Shown piece by piece: positions 43,781 to 53,660 of a DNA stretch of 64,000 nt (position 1 is its first letter; each line of letters begins with the position of its first letter). The DNA comes from Welwitschia mirabilis. Lineage: Eukaryota > Gnetophyta > Gnetopsida > Welwitschiales. Location of the stretch: the NCBI GenBank assembly GCA_051453625.1, contig JBOZIK010000001.1, positions 177,474,263 to 177,538,262 of the forward strand. Direction: 5' to 3'. The notes below the pieces were generated by a model, which searched no databases, was not told where the DNA came from, and saw only the letters and a program-made list of their open reading frames with translations. Both the position numbers and the translations under genes were made by a program.

Positions 43781-44826
43781 TGTTGCATGCCAAATTAATA
43801 ATATTTAACATCATGTTTAGAGTATGTTTGAGGTATATTTGATAAGTTTCCAAGCAAATCAGGAAGAATTTGAAGATCCATCAAGATAGTTAAATGAAGC
43901 GTCAATTTTCAATATTATGGACCTTTTCTTGGAATATTTCAAACACATTAATTTATGCAAAGCATATGGATCTAATTCAGACTGAGAAGTGATGATCAAA
44001 AGAGCCAAAAGATGAAAAAGAAGTATTGTCCAAGCTGTCATCTAGATGACACCTAGTAAATGACACTTAGATGTTACACTAAGGATACATTAAATCAAGA
44101 AGACATTATATCAATAAGATACGTGGAAAAAGATATCATACTAAGAAGACATTATAAAATTAGTGATATGATTAATCTTGATTTGTTACTACTCCTTGAC
44201 GACTTGAACCATTAATCCAGACCTATAAATATCCCCTTCAGGTTCCTTATTTCTTATCTTTCTTGCATTGATTATTCTTATTATGTTTGAAGTTCAATTG
44301 AGAAAGTGATTCATCTAGATTAGAAGAAGATCTTACCTTGGTGTTGGGCTATGTATTCTTCATTAAGAGGCAACTACTTCTCAGCTAATCTAAGAAGTAT
44401 TGTAATTAATTAAAAATCATTTTGTTTTTACCAATTATTCTCTTATCTTCTTTATAGTTTATGTTGGTTATAATTAAAATGACATTAACTTGCAACTAAT
44501 ATACGTTATAAGAGATAATATAGATGACAATAGATTGGTTAACTTGCTTAGTAAATTCCATTTAGGATTACATTTCATTCTTGCATTGCAATTAGGATTG
44601 CATTGTAATTTATTTATTATTCTAAAATTGAATAGAAAATAGTTCTAATTTCTTTTCTAAATGAAGAAATTTTCTAGACATACTTTTAAATTCATCTCTA
44701 AAGTATGACATTTGAGTTGACTCCCTATACTTGTGTGTGTTTGTATGTATTAGATACTTAACATTGCAAGTGATTACTGAAGACCATTAATTAAAGATAA
44801 GAAGCACATGACATGCATCCTAATAA
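43781..44826 (+). mobile_element. 3' LTR of element E2
   Basis: Starts TGTTGCATGCC and ends GCATCCTAATA (1046 bp). It contains the perfect palindrome TGTCATCTAGATGACA at 44036-44051 and the 'CTATAAATATCC' TATA-like stretch near 44223. No TSD can be tested because the 5' LTR start is lost. Confidence 0.82.
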
Positions 44827-45159
44827 CTGGGTTGATCAATAGTAATAATTTTTTAATTTATTTGAACTTTAGAATATTAGTTCACATAATACTCATATAA
44901 TATCAATACTTTTTAAAACCCTCTCCTTTGAAACCTTTTTAATAAAACAAGTCAAAACCCTAACACATGACTTTTTTCTATATATTATTTTTCTATAACA
45001 AAGTGATAACAAGTAAATAATTTATCTTACAAGTTCATCAAACCTATAGTGTACATCAAGTCTCCCATTATTTTCCTACTGATTCCTTTATAATAAGATC
45101 AAAAACTTGGTCTTTATTGTTTAATATAAAATAAGTGTGCTATTTCATCTTTCCCCTTC
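44827..45159 (-). other. Probable 3' end of copia element H
   Basis: Between the E2 LTR and the H RNase H region. No clear frame or LTR is identified. Confidence 0.35.
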
Positions 45160-45700
45160 TTTTTAATATAGTTATACTTAATGCGCTTGCTTCATTTATG
45201 TGGAAGCTAGCTTTTTCCAAAGTTTATGAATAAAGTATTATTAATGAATAATGTAGTGAGAGAGTCTATCTTTGATTAAAATTATTTTCTTACCTTCATA
45301 ATGTACATGATTGTCTTTGCTCCTTTACGCATTTCACTATACTTAGTTTTTGTAGAAAAGAGACCTATGCAAGACTTCTAAGAAATTAGATTTAAGCTAT
45401 GAAATACCATGGTTCTAAAGTTCCTTTTTTATTCTTTAAGTCTCCTTCCAAATTAACATCACTATATGTAAATCAAGTATTCATTTCTTTTGTAAATTAT
45501 ATTCTTTTTTAAATTGTTTCTTTAACATACCTAAAATGTGCTCTATTGCCTTTAAGTATTCTTTATTTAGCTTAATTAAGTATCTTAAAACAACATTCGC
45601 TAAAAACTATATATCTATTCTAGAATATTTAAGACACCTTAATGACCTAATAGTTTCTTGAAATTTGTTGTAGTCATCTTTTGTACTCTTGCCTTTTATT
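45160..45700 (-). pseudogene. RNase H region of copia element H
   Basis: Read on the minus strand from 45690 down: LANVVLRYLIKLNKEYLKAI and EHILGMLKKQFK match the copia block before RNase H (Arg-Tyr-Met-x-Lys-Pro ... Leu-Lys-Gly-Thr). Then LISWKSCIGLFSTKTKYSEM in a shifted frame matches the end of RNase H. The matching RT lies at 49998-49380, beyond an inserted solo LTR. Confidence 0.7.
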
Positions 45701-45706
45701 TACACT

Positions 45707-46413
45707 TGAAAGTTTACATATTCAAACCCTTAAACTTTAGTAAATTAATATATTTATAAGGCTATTAATACCCTACTTATTGTTAATTATTTTTAATGGT
45801 GTTTTACCTTATAATTTTTAAAATTATTATTAAAAAGAATTAAGCTTTAGTATCTTTTTTTCAGGTCATCTTAAGTTACTTAAAATTTATTTAAGCTTAT
45901 TTAGCAAAAAAATCAATGTTATTAGATCTATCAGTGTTGCTAGCATGCTAAAGAAAATTAGATCCTACAAAAAATAAAAGGCTAAATAAAGGATAAGTTG
46001 ATAGAATAACTTTGCAACATAGTGTTATACTAGTTTACAAAGACTAAGGATTATATAATCATGTCCTACCATCCAAGGAGATTCATTGCTATTAATCAGT
46101 TAATAATAAAGATGTATCAACAAACATCTCCAAATCTAGAAAAATATACATAAGTAAAGCCTACCTTAAGGATTAACATACTTAATCCTTCATTAGAGAC
46201 TATTTATCATTTAACTTAAAGTCCACCATCATTAGAGCTCGATTGTTAATCCATTCATTAAAAATTTACCATCCTAGATATAAAATTCCTATGGCAACAA
46301 TGAAGACTTATTTGATCATGAAGTTTTTAAGCCTCTCTTTGTTTTTCTTAGGTATGAGTGAATGATTGACTCTTAGGCATCTTTCATGCTAGGCCCTATT
46401 ACTTGATTTAGCC
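45707..46413 (+). mobile_element. Solo LTR of the I family, left part
   Basis: Starts TGAAAGTTTACATA and is colinear with 59428-60125 (shared 'AAACCTTAGTAAATTA'-type start, 'AGTTTACAAA.ACTAAG' and 'CCTTAAGGAT.AAC'). It is interrupted by the LINE insert and continues at 48801. It sits inside the H pol region, between RT and RNase H. Confidence 0.75.
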
Positions 46414-46439
46414 TTTTTTTTTTAAAGAAATGGTAAATG

Positions 46440-47336
46440 GATATATTATATTAGCACAAAAGGCAAGAAAATACACAACATAACTTAAAAGCTATTTTTC
46501 TAAGCATGATAGAAATCTCTCTGATAGTCGAAACCCTAAACATCAACATCGAATTTTATCAAACTATGTTCCCACTTCCAATCGAAAATAGAATTAAGAC
46601 TAGCATACCCCAAGGGGTTTACAAGAAAACAATATTCATTAGAAGCATAATTAGGAGGGGGTATTTGGGTAGTGATACTAGCAACCATGGACTTAGTTTT
46701 CTATTCTTCAACAATTTCTTCTTCTTGCTGCTTCTCCTCTTTTACTACTTCCTTATTGTTGTTGCTCTATCTGTTGTGTTTATAACATGTTGTTGATGCA
46801 TCCAACAGGTGTGAGTAGGTCATGTTCATCATCACTTTGTGTATACTTTGATAGTTTCCACAATAGTGGCTTTTGAATAGGTCCTCTTGGAATGTCTCAC
46901 CACCCTAGAATGCTTACATCAATCTGTATTTTTCTTTGTTATAAAAGCCAAAGCAATCCTTCATGTCTTACCTTCCAACTTTGGAGAAGTAGTAAATAGA
47001 ATCATATATTAAAAAAGAAATATCTATATGAAACTCCCGCATCATAGTAGTAAGGAAGTGAAAGTGAAACTTACTAATCTTATCAAAGTAACCTTTGAAG
47101 GTAAAATAATTCATAACTAGAGTAGGTTAAGCATCAAAGGGCCTTAGAAGATCTTTACTTCTGTAGCTTTCTCCTCTCTTCTGCAAAGTTTTTCTTATTA
47201 GCCTTTTAAAATAAAAAATTATTGAAGCTTTTGGGGATTTCCTTTCTAGATCAATACCTTGAGGACCCATGCGAATGACATCACTAATGGAAGGTGTATC
47301 AATGTAAATGATAGTGTTACCTATGTGAGCTATCAT
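46440..47336 (-). pseudogene. Unidentified decayed frame at the 3' end of the LINE insert
   Basis: A single minus-strand frame runs from MIAHIGNTIIYIDTPS at 47336 for about 290 codons with only a few TAA/TAG stops at likely Gln codons. Landmarks: IRMGPQGIDLERKSP, FYFKRLIRKTLQKR, FHFLTTMMREFHIDISFLIY, DCFGFYNKEKYRL and a Glu/Lys/Gln-rich stretch (KEEKQQEEEIVEE). The residual openness shows it was once coding. It does not look like the missing LINE RT. It may be an ORF1-like or host-derived segment joined to the LINE; I cannot name it. Confidence 0.5.
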
Positions 47337-48780
47337 TCTAGTTTTTGGAGAACTATCTTGTAGAAGAAATTACAAAGAGTAATTGACCTATATTTATGAT
47401 GACTTTCAGCATCTTTTGTTTTGGGAATAAGGGTGATAAGAGCGTCATTGAAATGTTTGTAAAAGGAACTTTTTCTAAAAGTTTCTTGATCTACATTACA
47501 AACATCAAATTTGATAACATCCCAAAAGGCCTGATAGAATTCTATAGTAAATCTATCGAGGCCTGATGCCCTAATCTTTTTCATTAAGTCAATGCTGTTT
47601 TTGATTTTATCTTCTGTGACTTTTTGGTTCAAGTAGCATTGATGCTCTTCACTGATGGGAGGCCAACTGAAACACTACTTAAAGACATTGACTTTTCTAT
47701 AAAAAATTCTAAAAATAATCAATGAAAGAATTAGCAATCTAAGTATTGATCTTGTAGCATGTTACAAATGCACTTCATTGTATATTGTTGTTTTATTTGT
47801 ATCTGTTCATATACAAGAAGAACTTTGAATTACGGTACTCTTTTTTAAGCCACTTTAGTTTAGATCTTTGTTTCTAGTAAGTTTCTATCATGAATTTGGG
47901 AGATAAGATGTTTTTCATAGCCTGTATCTACATTGGTATCCTCATTGTGCTTCCAGATAATAGTGAGATCTTCTAATAATTGATTCTTAACATTTCTGAA
48001 AAAAATCATTTAATTATTTCTTTCAAATAATTAACTCATGCCTTAAAATTTTGAGGTGTTGAAATAATATGTACATAGAGGTACCTTTTACTAAAGTATT
48101 TCAAATAAGCTTGAGAAATTCAATGAAGTCTATGTCTTTTAATGAGGAGTGCTCAAATCGAAAGAGAGATTTCTTTTAAGGGGAGTCCATCATTAGAACT
48201 ATAGACCTGTGACTAGAGAAAAATCTAGTTTTTGCTTTGAGGAATAAATGATCATTTGAGTTTTTAATCAAATTTCTATCAATTCTAGACATAACTAGAT
48301 TTTATCCTTTTCTAATATTACTCTAGGTATAGGAAGAACTATGCAAACGAAGATCTTTGTAACTATAGTTATTAATACACTCAGTGAAAAGATCAATAGT
48401 AAAAAGATTAGGAACATTACCAAGCTTCTTGTGAGGGCTGCAGATCTAATTAAGCTCATTCATGATGATATATAAAGAGTCTAATATAATACGATGCAAG
48501 CATTGAAGTCTTTAATCTGCTTCTTGAGGCTCATAGAAATTGGTGATTCTTCTATTTTTATGATTGGAAATCTAATCAATAGTGGGGTGATTATTGCTTT
48601 TACTAATAATAGATATTCTACCATGCTTTCAAAGGATTATTAATCTTCTATTTGTGCCCATACTCGAGACCAAAATAAATGAACAAGAAAACTTTGTGTA
48701 AAAGAGGCTAATTTTTAGAAAGTCAAGTTTTGTTTCTTGAAGAAGACACATAGAAATTGGCAAGTTCTTTAAAGAAATCT
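47337..48780 (-). pseudogene. L1-type endonuclease and N-terminal reverse transcriptase
   Basis: On the minus strand, the frame begins near 48770 with LPISMCLLQETKLDF, the Gln-Glu-Thr-Lys block near the start of plant LINE endonucleases. It continues through a 'GRISII' and 'NFYEPQ' region and ends the endonuclease with SSYTWSN, MSRIDRNL and FFSSHRSIVLM. RT starts as the 99-codon frame 47632-47333 with EDKIKNSIDLMKKIRASGLD, FTIEFYQAFWDVIKFDV, DALITLIPKTKDAESHHKYR and SITLCNFFYKIV. It then stops where the fingers/palm should follow; the Tyr-Ala-Asp-Asp box is absent. Confidence 0.82.
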
Positions 48781-48800
48781 AAGATCTATACTAATTTAAT

Positions 48801-49375
48801 ATTCTTTATAGTGATTACATCATTAATTAATCAACTGTGATCTATGATTACATTTACTTTATTCTTCTATCATTGATTTAAAAAGATTACTAGTTATGTA
48901 ATAGTTTATTCTGAATGTTCTTTCATATTTATTTATTAGATTTATATCTTTAATGCTTCATTAGGGTTTACATCATTGATATGTTAGTTTATGATATCTT
49001 TTATGATATTTTAGTATTTTATACATTTGATGGTAAGATGTGAAATCTATAAGACTTGTACATTTGGAATCTATAGTGAATAATTTATTGTTTGTGTATG
49101 AATATGAGTTTTACTTAGTATAATATCTTTTACTTTTTTTAGGTTTGTTAGATAGATTACCTTATTAATATTTATTTTTAATTCCTAGGAGGAGATATTT
49201 ACTTTATCTAATTTACTACTTTACCTTTTCAAATCTATTTTACTTAAATCCTTAATTAAAATCCTTATTCAATTCTTATGATCTTTTAACTTACCTCTCT
49301 AATCCTTCAGATAGAATGGTAATTAACATAAACTATATTATAAAGCATACCCTTATTTATTTATCTAAAACTATT
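48801..49375 (+). mobile_element. Solo LTR of the I family, right part
   Basis: Colinear with about 60126-60710 ('TTTACTTTATT.TTCTATC.TTGATT', 'GAATCTATA.TGA', 'ATTCCTAGGAG'). The end near 49375 is approximate and no clear target duplication was found. Confidence 0.72.
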
Positions 49376-49379
49376 ATGT

Positions 49380-49998
49380 TATCTTCATGATTAGATCACA
49401 TCTTCTAATATCACAAATTATAACAAAAGTTAAGGCATAAGAACTCTTTCCAAAGGCATATAGCAATTGTATTATTATGGGATTTTCATTATCCATGTTA
49501 AATTTATCTAACAAGTCTCTTAACATACTTACTTTGATGAAATATAATGATCTTCTTATTATGTCCAACTTTAAAACCAAAAAAATATTGTAATTGTCCT
49601 ATATCTTTCATGTTAAATACTTTTTGCATCTTTCTTTAAACTTATTTAAGAAGTTCTCATATGATGCATAATAAAGAACATTATATACACAAAATAAAAC
49701 AATAATTACACTACTTTGCTTTAACTTCTAAAATACATTAGATTGTATGATGCAACATTTGTAATTTTTCTTGAGTAGATGATTATGCAATGTGGTTTAC
49801 TAGGCCTTTGATTCTTATTGGAGATGATAAAGTTCCTTTTTCAACTTTAAACATGATTTTCTATTTCTTTATTCATAAAACCTAATAGCTATGGAACATA
49901 CACTTTTTCTTCTAGAACATCATTCAAAAAGGCTAAACTAATGTCTTGCTGATAGAATCTTGCATCAAAATTTAAATGCAACAGAAAGAAGAAGTTTA
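49380..49998 (-). pseudogene. C-terminal reverse transcriptase of copia element H
   Basis: On the minus strand from 49998: a decayed segment with FDARFYQQDISLAFLNDVLE (copia block 'hxQxDVKTAFLxGxLxE'), then near 49620 DIGQLQYFFGFKVGHNKKII, and KRLLDKFNMDNENPIII (49520-49470), the standard end of copia RT. The catalytic Tyr-Val-Asp-Asp box expected between is not recognisable. The N-terminal half lies at 57435-57760, beyond inserted element G. Confidence 0.75.
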
Positions 49999-50192
49999 TG
50001 TTGGAAAACAGAAGATCAAGAGTAAAAACAATATTTTCCCAAACAATAAATTTTCTTTCTCTAAAGTATTTTTTATTCTTATTTCATTGAAGAGATTTAT
50101 CATAAAGGCAAGCACACCATTAGGGTTTCACTAGGGTTTTCACATGTTTCTAGGTATGGGACTACAGTGTACATACAAAACTTAATAATTTC
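49999..50192 (-). mobile_element. 3' LTR of copia G
   Basis: In + orientation begins TGTTGGAAAACAGAAG and is colinear with 57239-57434 ('ATAAAGGCAAGCA', 'ATTAGG.TTTCACTA.G.TTTTCACAT'). A purine-rich TTAAGGAAGA on the minus strand just before it (50193-50202) is the likely polypurine tract. Confidence 0.78.
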
Positions 50193-50362
50193 TTCCTTAA
50201 CATGGAAATAAATTCTCTTCAAAGGGAAAATTGAAGTGCATCATGGAAAATCTTGGGAATGCAGCCTATAAGAAAACCTCTTTAAAGGATTTACCCTATG
50301 AAGAAACTACTTCATTAAGGTAATCAATTTACTACTACATGTCCCATAGCAGATAGGCTTAT

Positions 50363-50469
50363 TATGTGCATTACACATTTTATAATGCTAAGCCAAAACA
50401 TGTACTACACATCTTGTAGTATTAGGCCATAATTATACTAGATATCTTGTAGTACTAGGATTAGGAATG
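50363..50469 (-). repeat. Three tandem ~34-bp units, each with a small hairpin, in the 3' region of copia G
   Basis: Units at 50367-50400, 50401-50435 and 50436-50469. Unit 2 has arms TACTACA and TGTAGTA around CATCT. Unit 1 has arms GCATTA and TAATGC at the same place, and unit 3 has TACTA and TAGTA. Paired positions change together between units 1 and 2. Confidence 0.65.
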
Positions 50470-50529
50470 AACTTAATAAAAAACTTAAAAATCAAATTAA
50501 TCCTCTAATTTACAAGAAGGAATGAGTTT

Positions 50530-51060
50530 GAATTAACTCATCATTAATTTAATCTTAGACTGAAAATATTAGAACTGCTCTTAACCAAGCAATTTGGTAA
50601 GGATAATGAAAGTTTGTTCTATATTCAGATAGTATGTTGATGTAATAATTTTATTCTATATGAGTTTCATAATTTCGTGGACCCCAACATAAAAGTATTT
50701 TATCCTATTGTGGTGTACTAGACCTTTTGATTTGCAAATTACTGACTAATTGTTGATGAAGAGATCTATTGTCCTATTTGTTTTAGATTTACTACTCCTA
50801 TTAATTTTCTTAGGTATTTAATTTCTTTTCACACTTTGAAAGCAGTTGTTTATTTGGATTTAGTAGAAGATCATACTATAGTTCCTAATGCTTTGACTAC
50901 TAAGACATAGGCAATGTTCCCAAGAACATTATATACACTGATGTTAATAATGAGGTATTAGTTTTTCCAGCAAAATCTAAGTCAAAGCATGCATTGGGAA
51001 TGAATTAAAAGTTTCTTTCATAGGTTAGGCCTAACTTTTTAGTCTTCTTTAAGTATCTTA
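50530..51060 (-). pseudogene. RNase H and pol C-terminus of copia G
   Basis: On the minus strand: KSLMYKTNTRPDISYVVAML (51150-51090) leads in, then NACFDLDFAGKTN (equivalent to the 'DADWAG' box), and the end EIMKLIQ-type segment followed by TFIILTKLLG, the usual 'ADIxTKPL' tail of copia. Several stops. Confidence 0.8.
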
Positions 51061-51079
51061 ATGTTCTCTTAGTCACATG

Positions 51080-51860
51080 AAGATATCTAGATAACATGGC
51101 AACAACATATGATATGTCTGGTCTAGTGTTGGTTTTATACATTAGACTTTTTACTATTTTTTTATCTTATATTTCATTTGTAGGTTTTAATTCTTTGTCA
51201 ATAGATATTTTGACATTTTTCTCTAAAGGTATTACAACTTCTTTTTCACCTTCTAATCCAAAATTTTAGATCATATCACTAATGTACTTCTTTTAAGTCA
51301 AGAAAATTCCATTCTTTTACTGAATAATTTCTACATTTGAGTAGAATCTAGTCAATACAAGATTAGATATTTTGAATGCCTTACTTAATGTGATTTTTGA
51401 GCTTTTCATATCTTTTTCATCACTTATAGTTATCAGTATATCATCTACATATACCACTATGTATGTAGATTTTTATCCATAAGGATTTATGAATAACATG
51501 ACATCCACATATTTATAATTATTTAATTTGAATCTAATGGAACTTAAATAATTTGCAATTTTTGTGCACCAAACTCTCAATGCTTGTTTTAGCCCATATA
51601 GAGATTTGATCAATCTACAAATATTGTTTTCTTTACCTTTTTCTTCAAAATTCTTTGGTTGCATCATGTAAATTTCTTCTTTTAAGTCTTCATGAAGAAA
51701 GATAGTCTGTATGTCTAGTTGATGAAGCTTCTATCCTTTTTGTATTGCCAAGGTAATTACTATTTTAATGATAGCCCATTTTTATATTAAAGCAAAGACT
51801 TCATTATAGCAAAGTCCTTTGTTTTGTCATAGGCCTATAGCAAGAAGTTGAGCTTTATGT
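51080..51860 (-). pseudogene. Reverse transcriptase of copia G
   Basis: On the minus strand: QLDIQTIFLHEDLKEEIYM (about 51730-51670), then the open stretch 51667-51473 with MMQPKNFEEKGKENNICRLI and KSLYGLKQALRVW, and an intact catalytic box VVYVDDILIT (51460-51431). Retention of YVDD is unusual in this window. Stops elsewhere rule out activity. Confidence 0.88.
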
Positions 51861-52099
51861 CTTTCAAGGTGTTATTCACATTATATTTGTTATAAAAAAT
51901 CCATTTGATAGGTAACATTGCGCATCATAATAGAAGGTCTACCAACCCCTAAGTACCATTTTTAACAAGACTATTGTATTCTTCTTGCATAACGTTTATC
52001 TAATGATCATGTTAAATGGCATTTTTTAAATGAGGTTAGTTCATTATCAAAAGTCAAGTGAAGCTCCTCCTCCTCATCATCATCATGAAATGTATGTGA

Positions 52100-53110
52100 G
52101 CCATATCTAGTTCTAGTTTTATCTTGCTTATCATTACAAATATCTTGATAAGTGGACTATAACCAAGTATTTCAATCTTGTCTTTGGATAGTCAGCTTCT
52201 TTAGTTGGAGAACCTACTAAATTACTACTGGAACTATAAGTAAGCATGCTAAGAGCACTAAATTGCTTAAAAATTCCTAGAGGTTATAAAGAAGTCATAC
52301 TAATAGAAGGAACTGAAGCATGACTGGTAAGCATATCTTTCCCCTTAACTATAGGACATTGAGCATTCAAGATGGTTACTAGGTTAGAAGAAGGATAAGA
52401 TTTCAAAGGATAAAAGTTATAATTATTGTCCAAAGTCTCTAAAAATATGACATTATAAGAAGTAATGATCTTGTGATGCTCTAGGATATAAACTTATTAA
52501 CCTTTCTAGTTGATTAGATATTGCATAATATTGATGTAAGCATTTACTCCCACTTTGTCACAATGTTCACATGGAATATGGATGTAGTATTTATAGCTAA
52601 AAACATGAAAATAGTTTAACTTTGACTTATACCCATACCAATAGTCAACTGGAGATATTCCTTTTTTAGTATATCAACTAATGCGGTTGTTAAGATGCAT
52701 AATTGTATTCACTACTTTACCCTAAAGATAGGTCTTACAACCACCAAAATACATCATAGAATATGTCATATCTATGATAGTGTGATCAAATCACTCAATA
52801 ATGTTATTTTATTGAGTTTTCCTAGGGCAAGCCTTCAAATGTCAAATTTCTTTATAAGCAAGAAAGTCCTTAAACTTAGCAGATGAGTACTTACCATTAT
52901 TACCTAAGTGGAAGCTTTTAATCTAATGGTCGACTTACTTTTCCAATTTAGTTTTAAACTTCTTAAAAATGTTTAAAGTATGGGAGTTTAATTTAATGAA
53001 ATACAACCAAGTCATTCAGGAATAGTCATTAATAAAAGAGAAAAAATAATGAAAGTCATGAAGAGTGGAAACTGACATAGGTCTATATAGATCACTATTA
53101 ATAAATAAAG
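52100..53110 (-). pseudogene. Integrase core and C-terminal linker of copia G
   Basis: On the minus strand from 53106: DLYRPMSVSTLHDFHYFFSF with the first catalytic Asp kept, INDYS, MTWLYFIKLNSHTLNIFKKF, then NNGKYSSAKFKDF where the second catalytic Asp is lost, and NNIIE preserving the catalytic Glu. At 52500-52380 KIITSYNVIFLE matches the copia post-integrase segment. Stops at several Arg/Gln codons. Confidence 0.85.
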
Positions 53111-53129
53111 ATTTTCATCAGCATGCCAC

Positions 53130-53260
53130 TCACTTGGTGAAAACCGCTATCGAGTGGATCTATCAACCATTTTCATACATTACATGTATCATGTGAGGAG
53201 TAGGATATCCTAGTTGAGCATGCCACACTAACAATGGAGAGATCTCATCTTGTGAAAATA
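53130..53260 (-). pseudogene. GAG-pre-integrase domain of copia G
   Basis: CSTRISYSSHDTCNV in one frame and WHAQLGYPTPHMIH in another, matching the His-His-Cys-Cys-containing 'LWHxRLGHP' block that precedes copia integrase. Confidence 0.75.
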
Positions 53261-53379
53261 TGTAAGAGATCTCTTGTATTCTGGCACAAACATAAAGACG
53301 AATGAGATTTCCATTCATGTAGCCTTTCATAATCAATTATTGATTTCTATTATAAATATTTACTAATTACTTTGTCATA

Positions 53380-53660
53380 GAAATTAAGTAAACTTCTCAC
53401 ATCAAGGTGGAAAGTGATAGAAGATGCAACCTCAAATAAGTCACATACAGAACATGAGAAAGAGTCTGTGGAGATAGCAATGTTAAGTTAAGGGTAATCA
53501 AATTATAGTCTTCCACTAGAACTGGAGTTCTATCTACTAAATAAACCCAACTTTATGTTTTAACAAAGTCATTAAAACAATCATGCCAATAAGTTATATG
53601 ATGAGTTGCACTTATGTTAAGAATCCACGTCTTCTCATAAGGTATGTACTCACTCATACC
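53380..53660 (-). pseudogene. Aspartic protease of copia G
   Basis: WILNISATHHIT is the copia 'WxxDSGAxxH' active-site block with the catalytic Asp changed to Asn. TPVLVEDYNLITLN and LSHVLYVTYLRLHLLSLST follow in order. Confidence 0.75.

Larger units (their letters stand above)
46414..48800 (-). mobile_element. LINE-type insertion with poly(A) end, 5'-truncated and rearranged
   Basis: A T10 run at 46414-46423 is the poly(A) end in the minus orientation. The right end is near 48790. Left flank ACTTGATTTAG (46401) and right flank ACTAATTTAAT (48790) look like a decayed target duplication, since the uninterrupted copy at about 60118 reads GTGATTTAGTACTC. The insert carries an L1-type endonuclease and the start of RT, then an unrelated frame at its 3' end. 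Confidence 0.72.

Noticed and set aside
43859-44041. 60-codon minus frame in the E2 LTR
   Set aside because: Lies within the LTR and is broken in the E1 copy.
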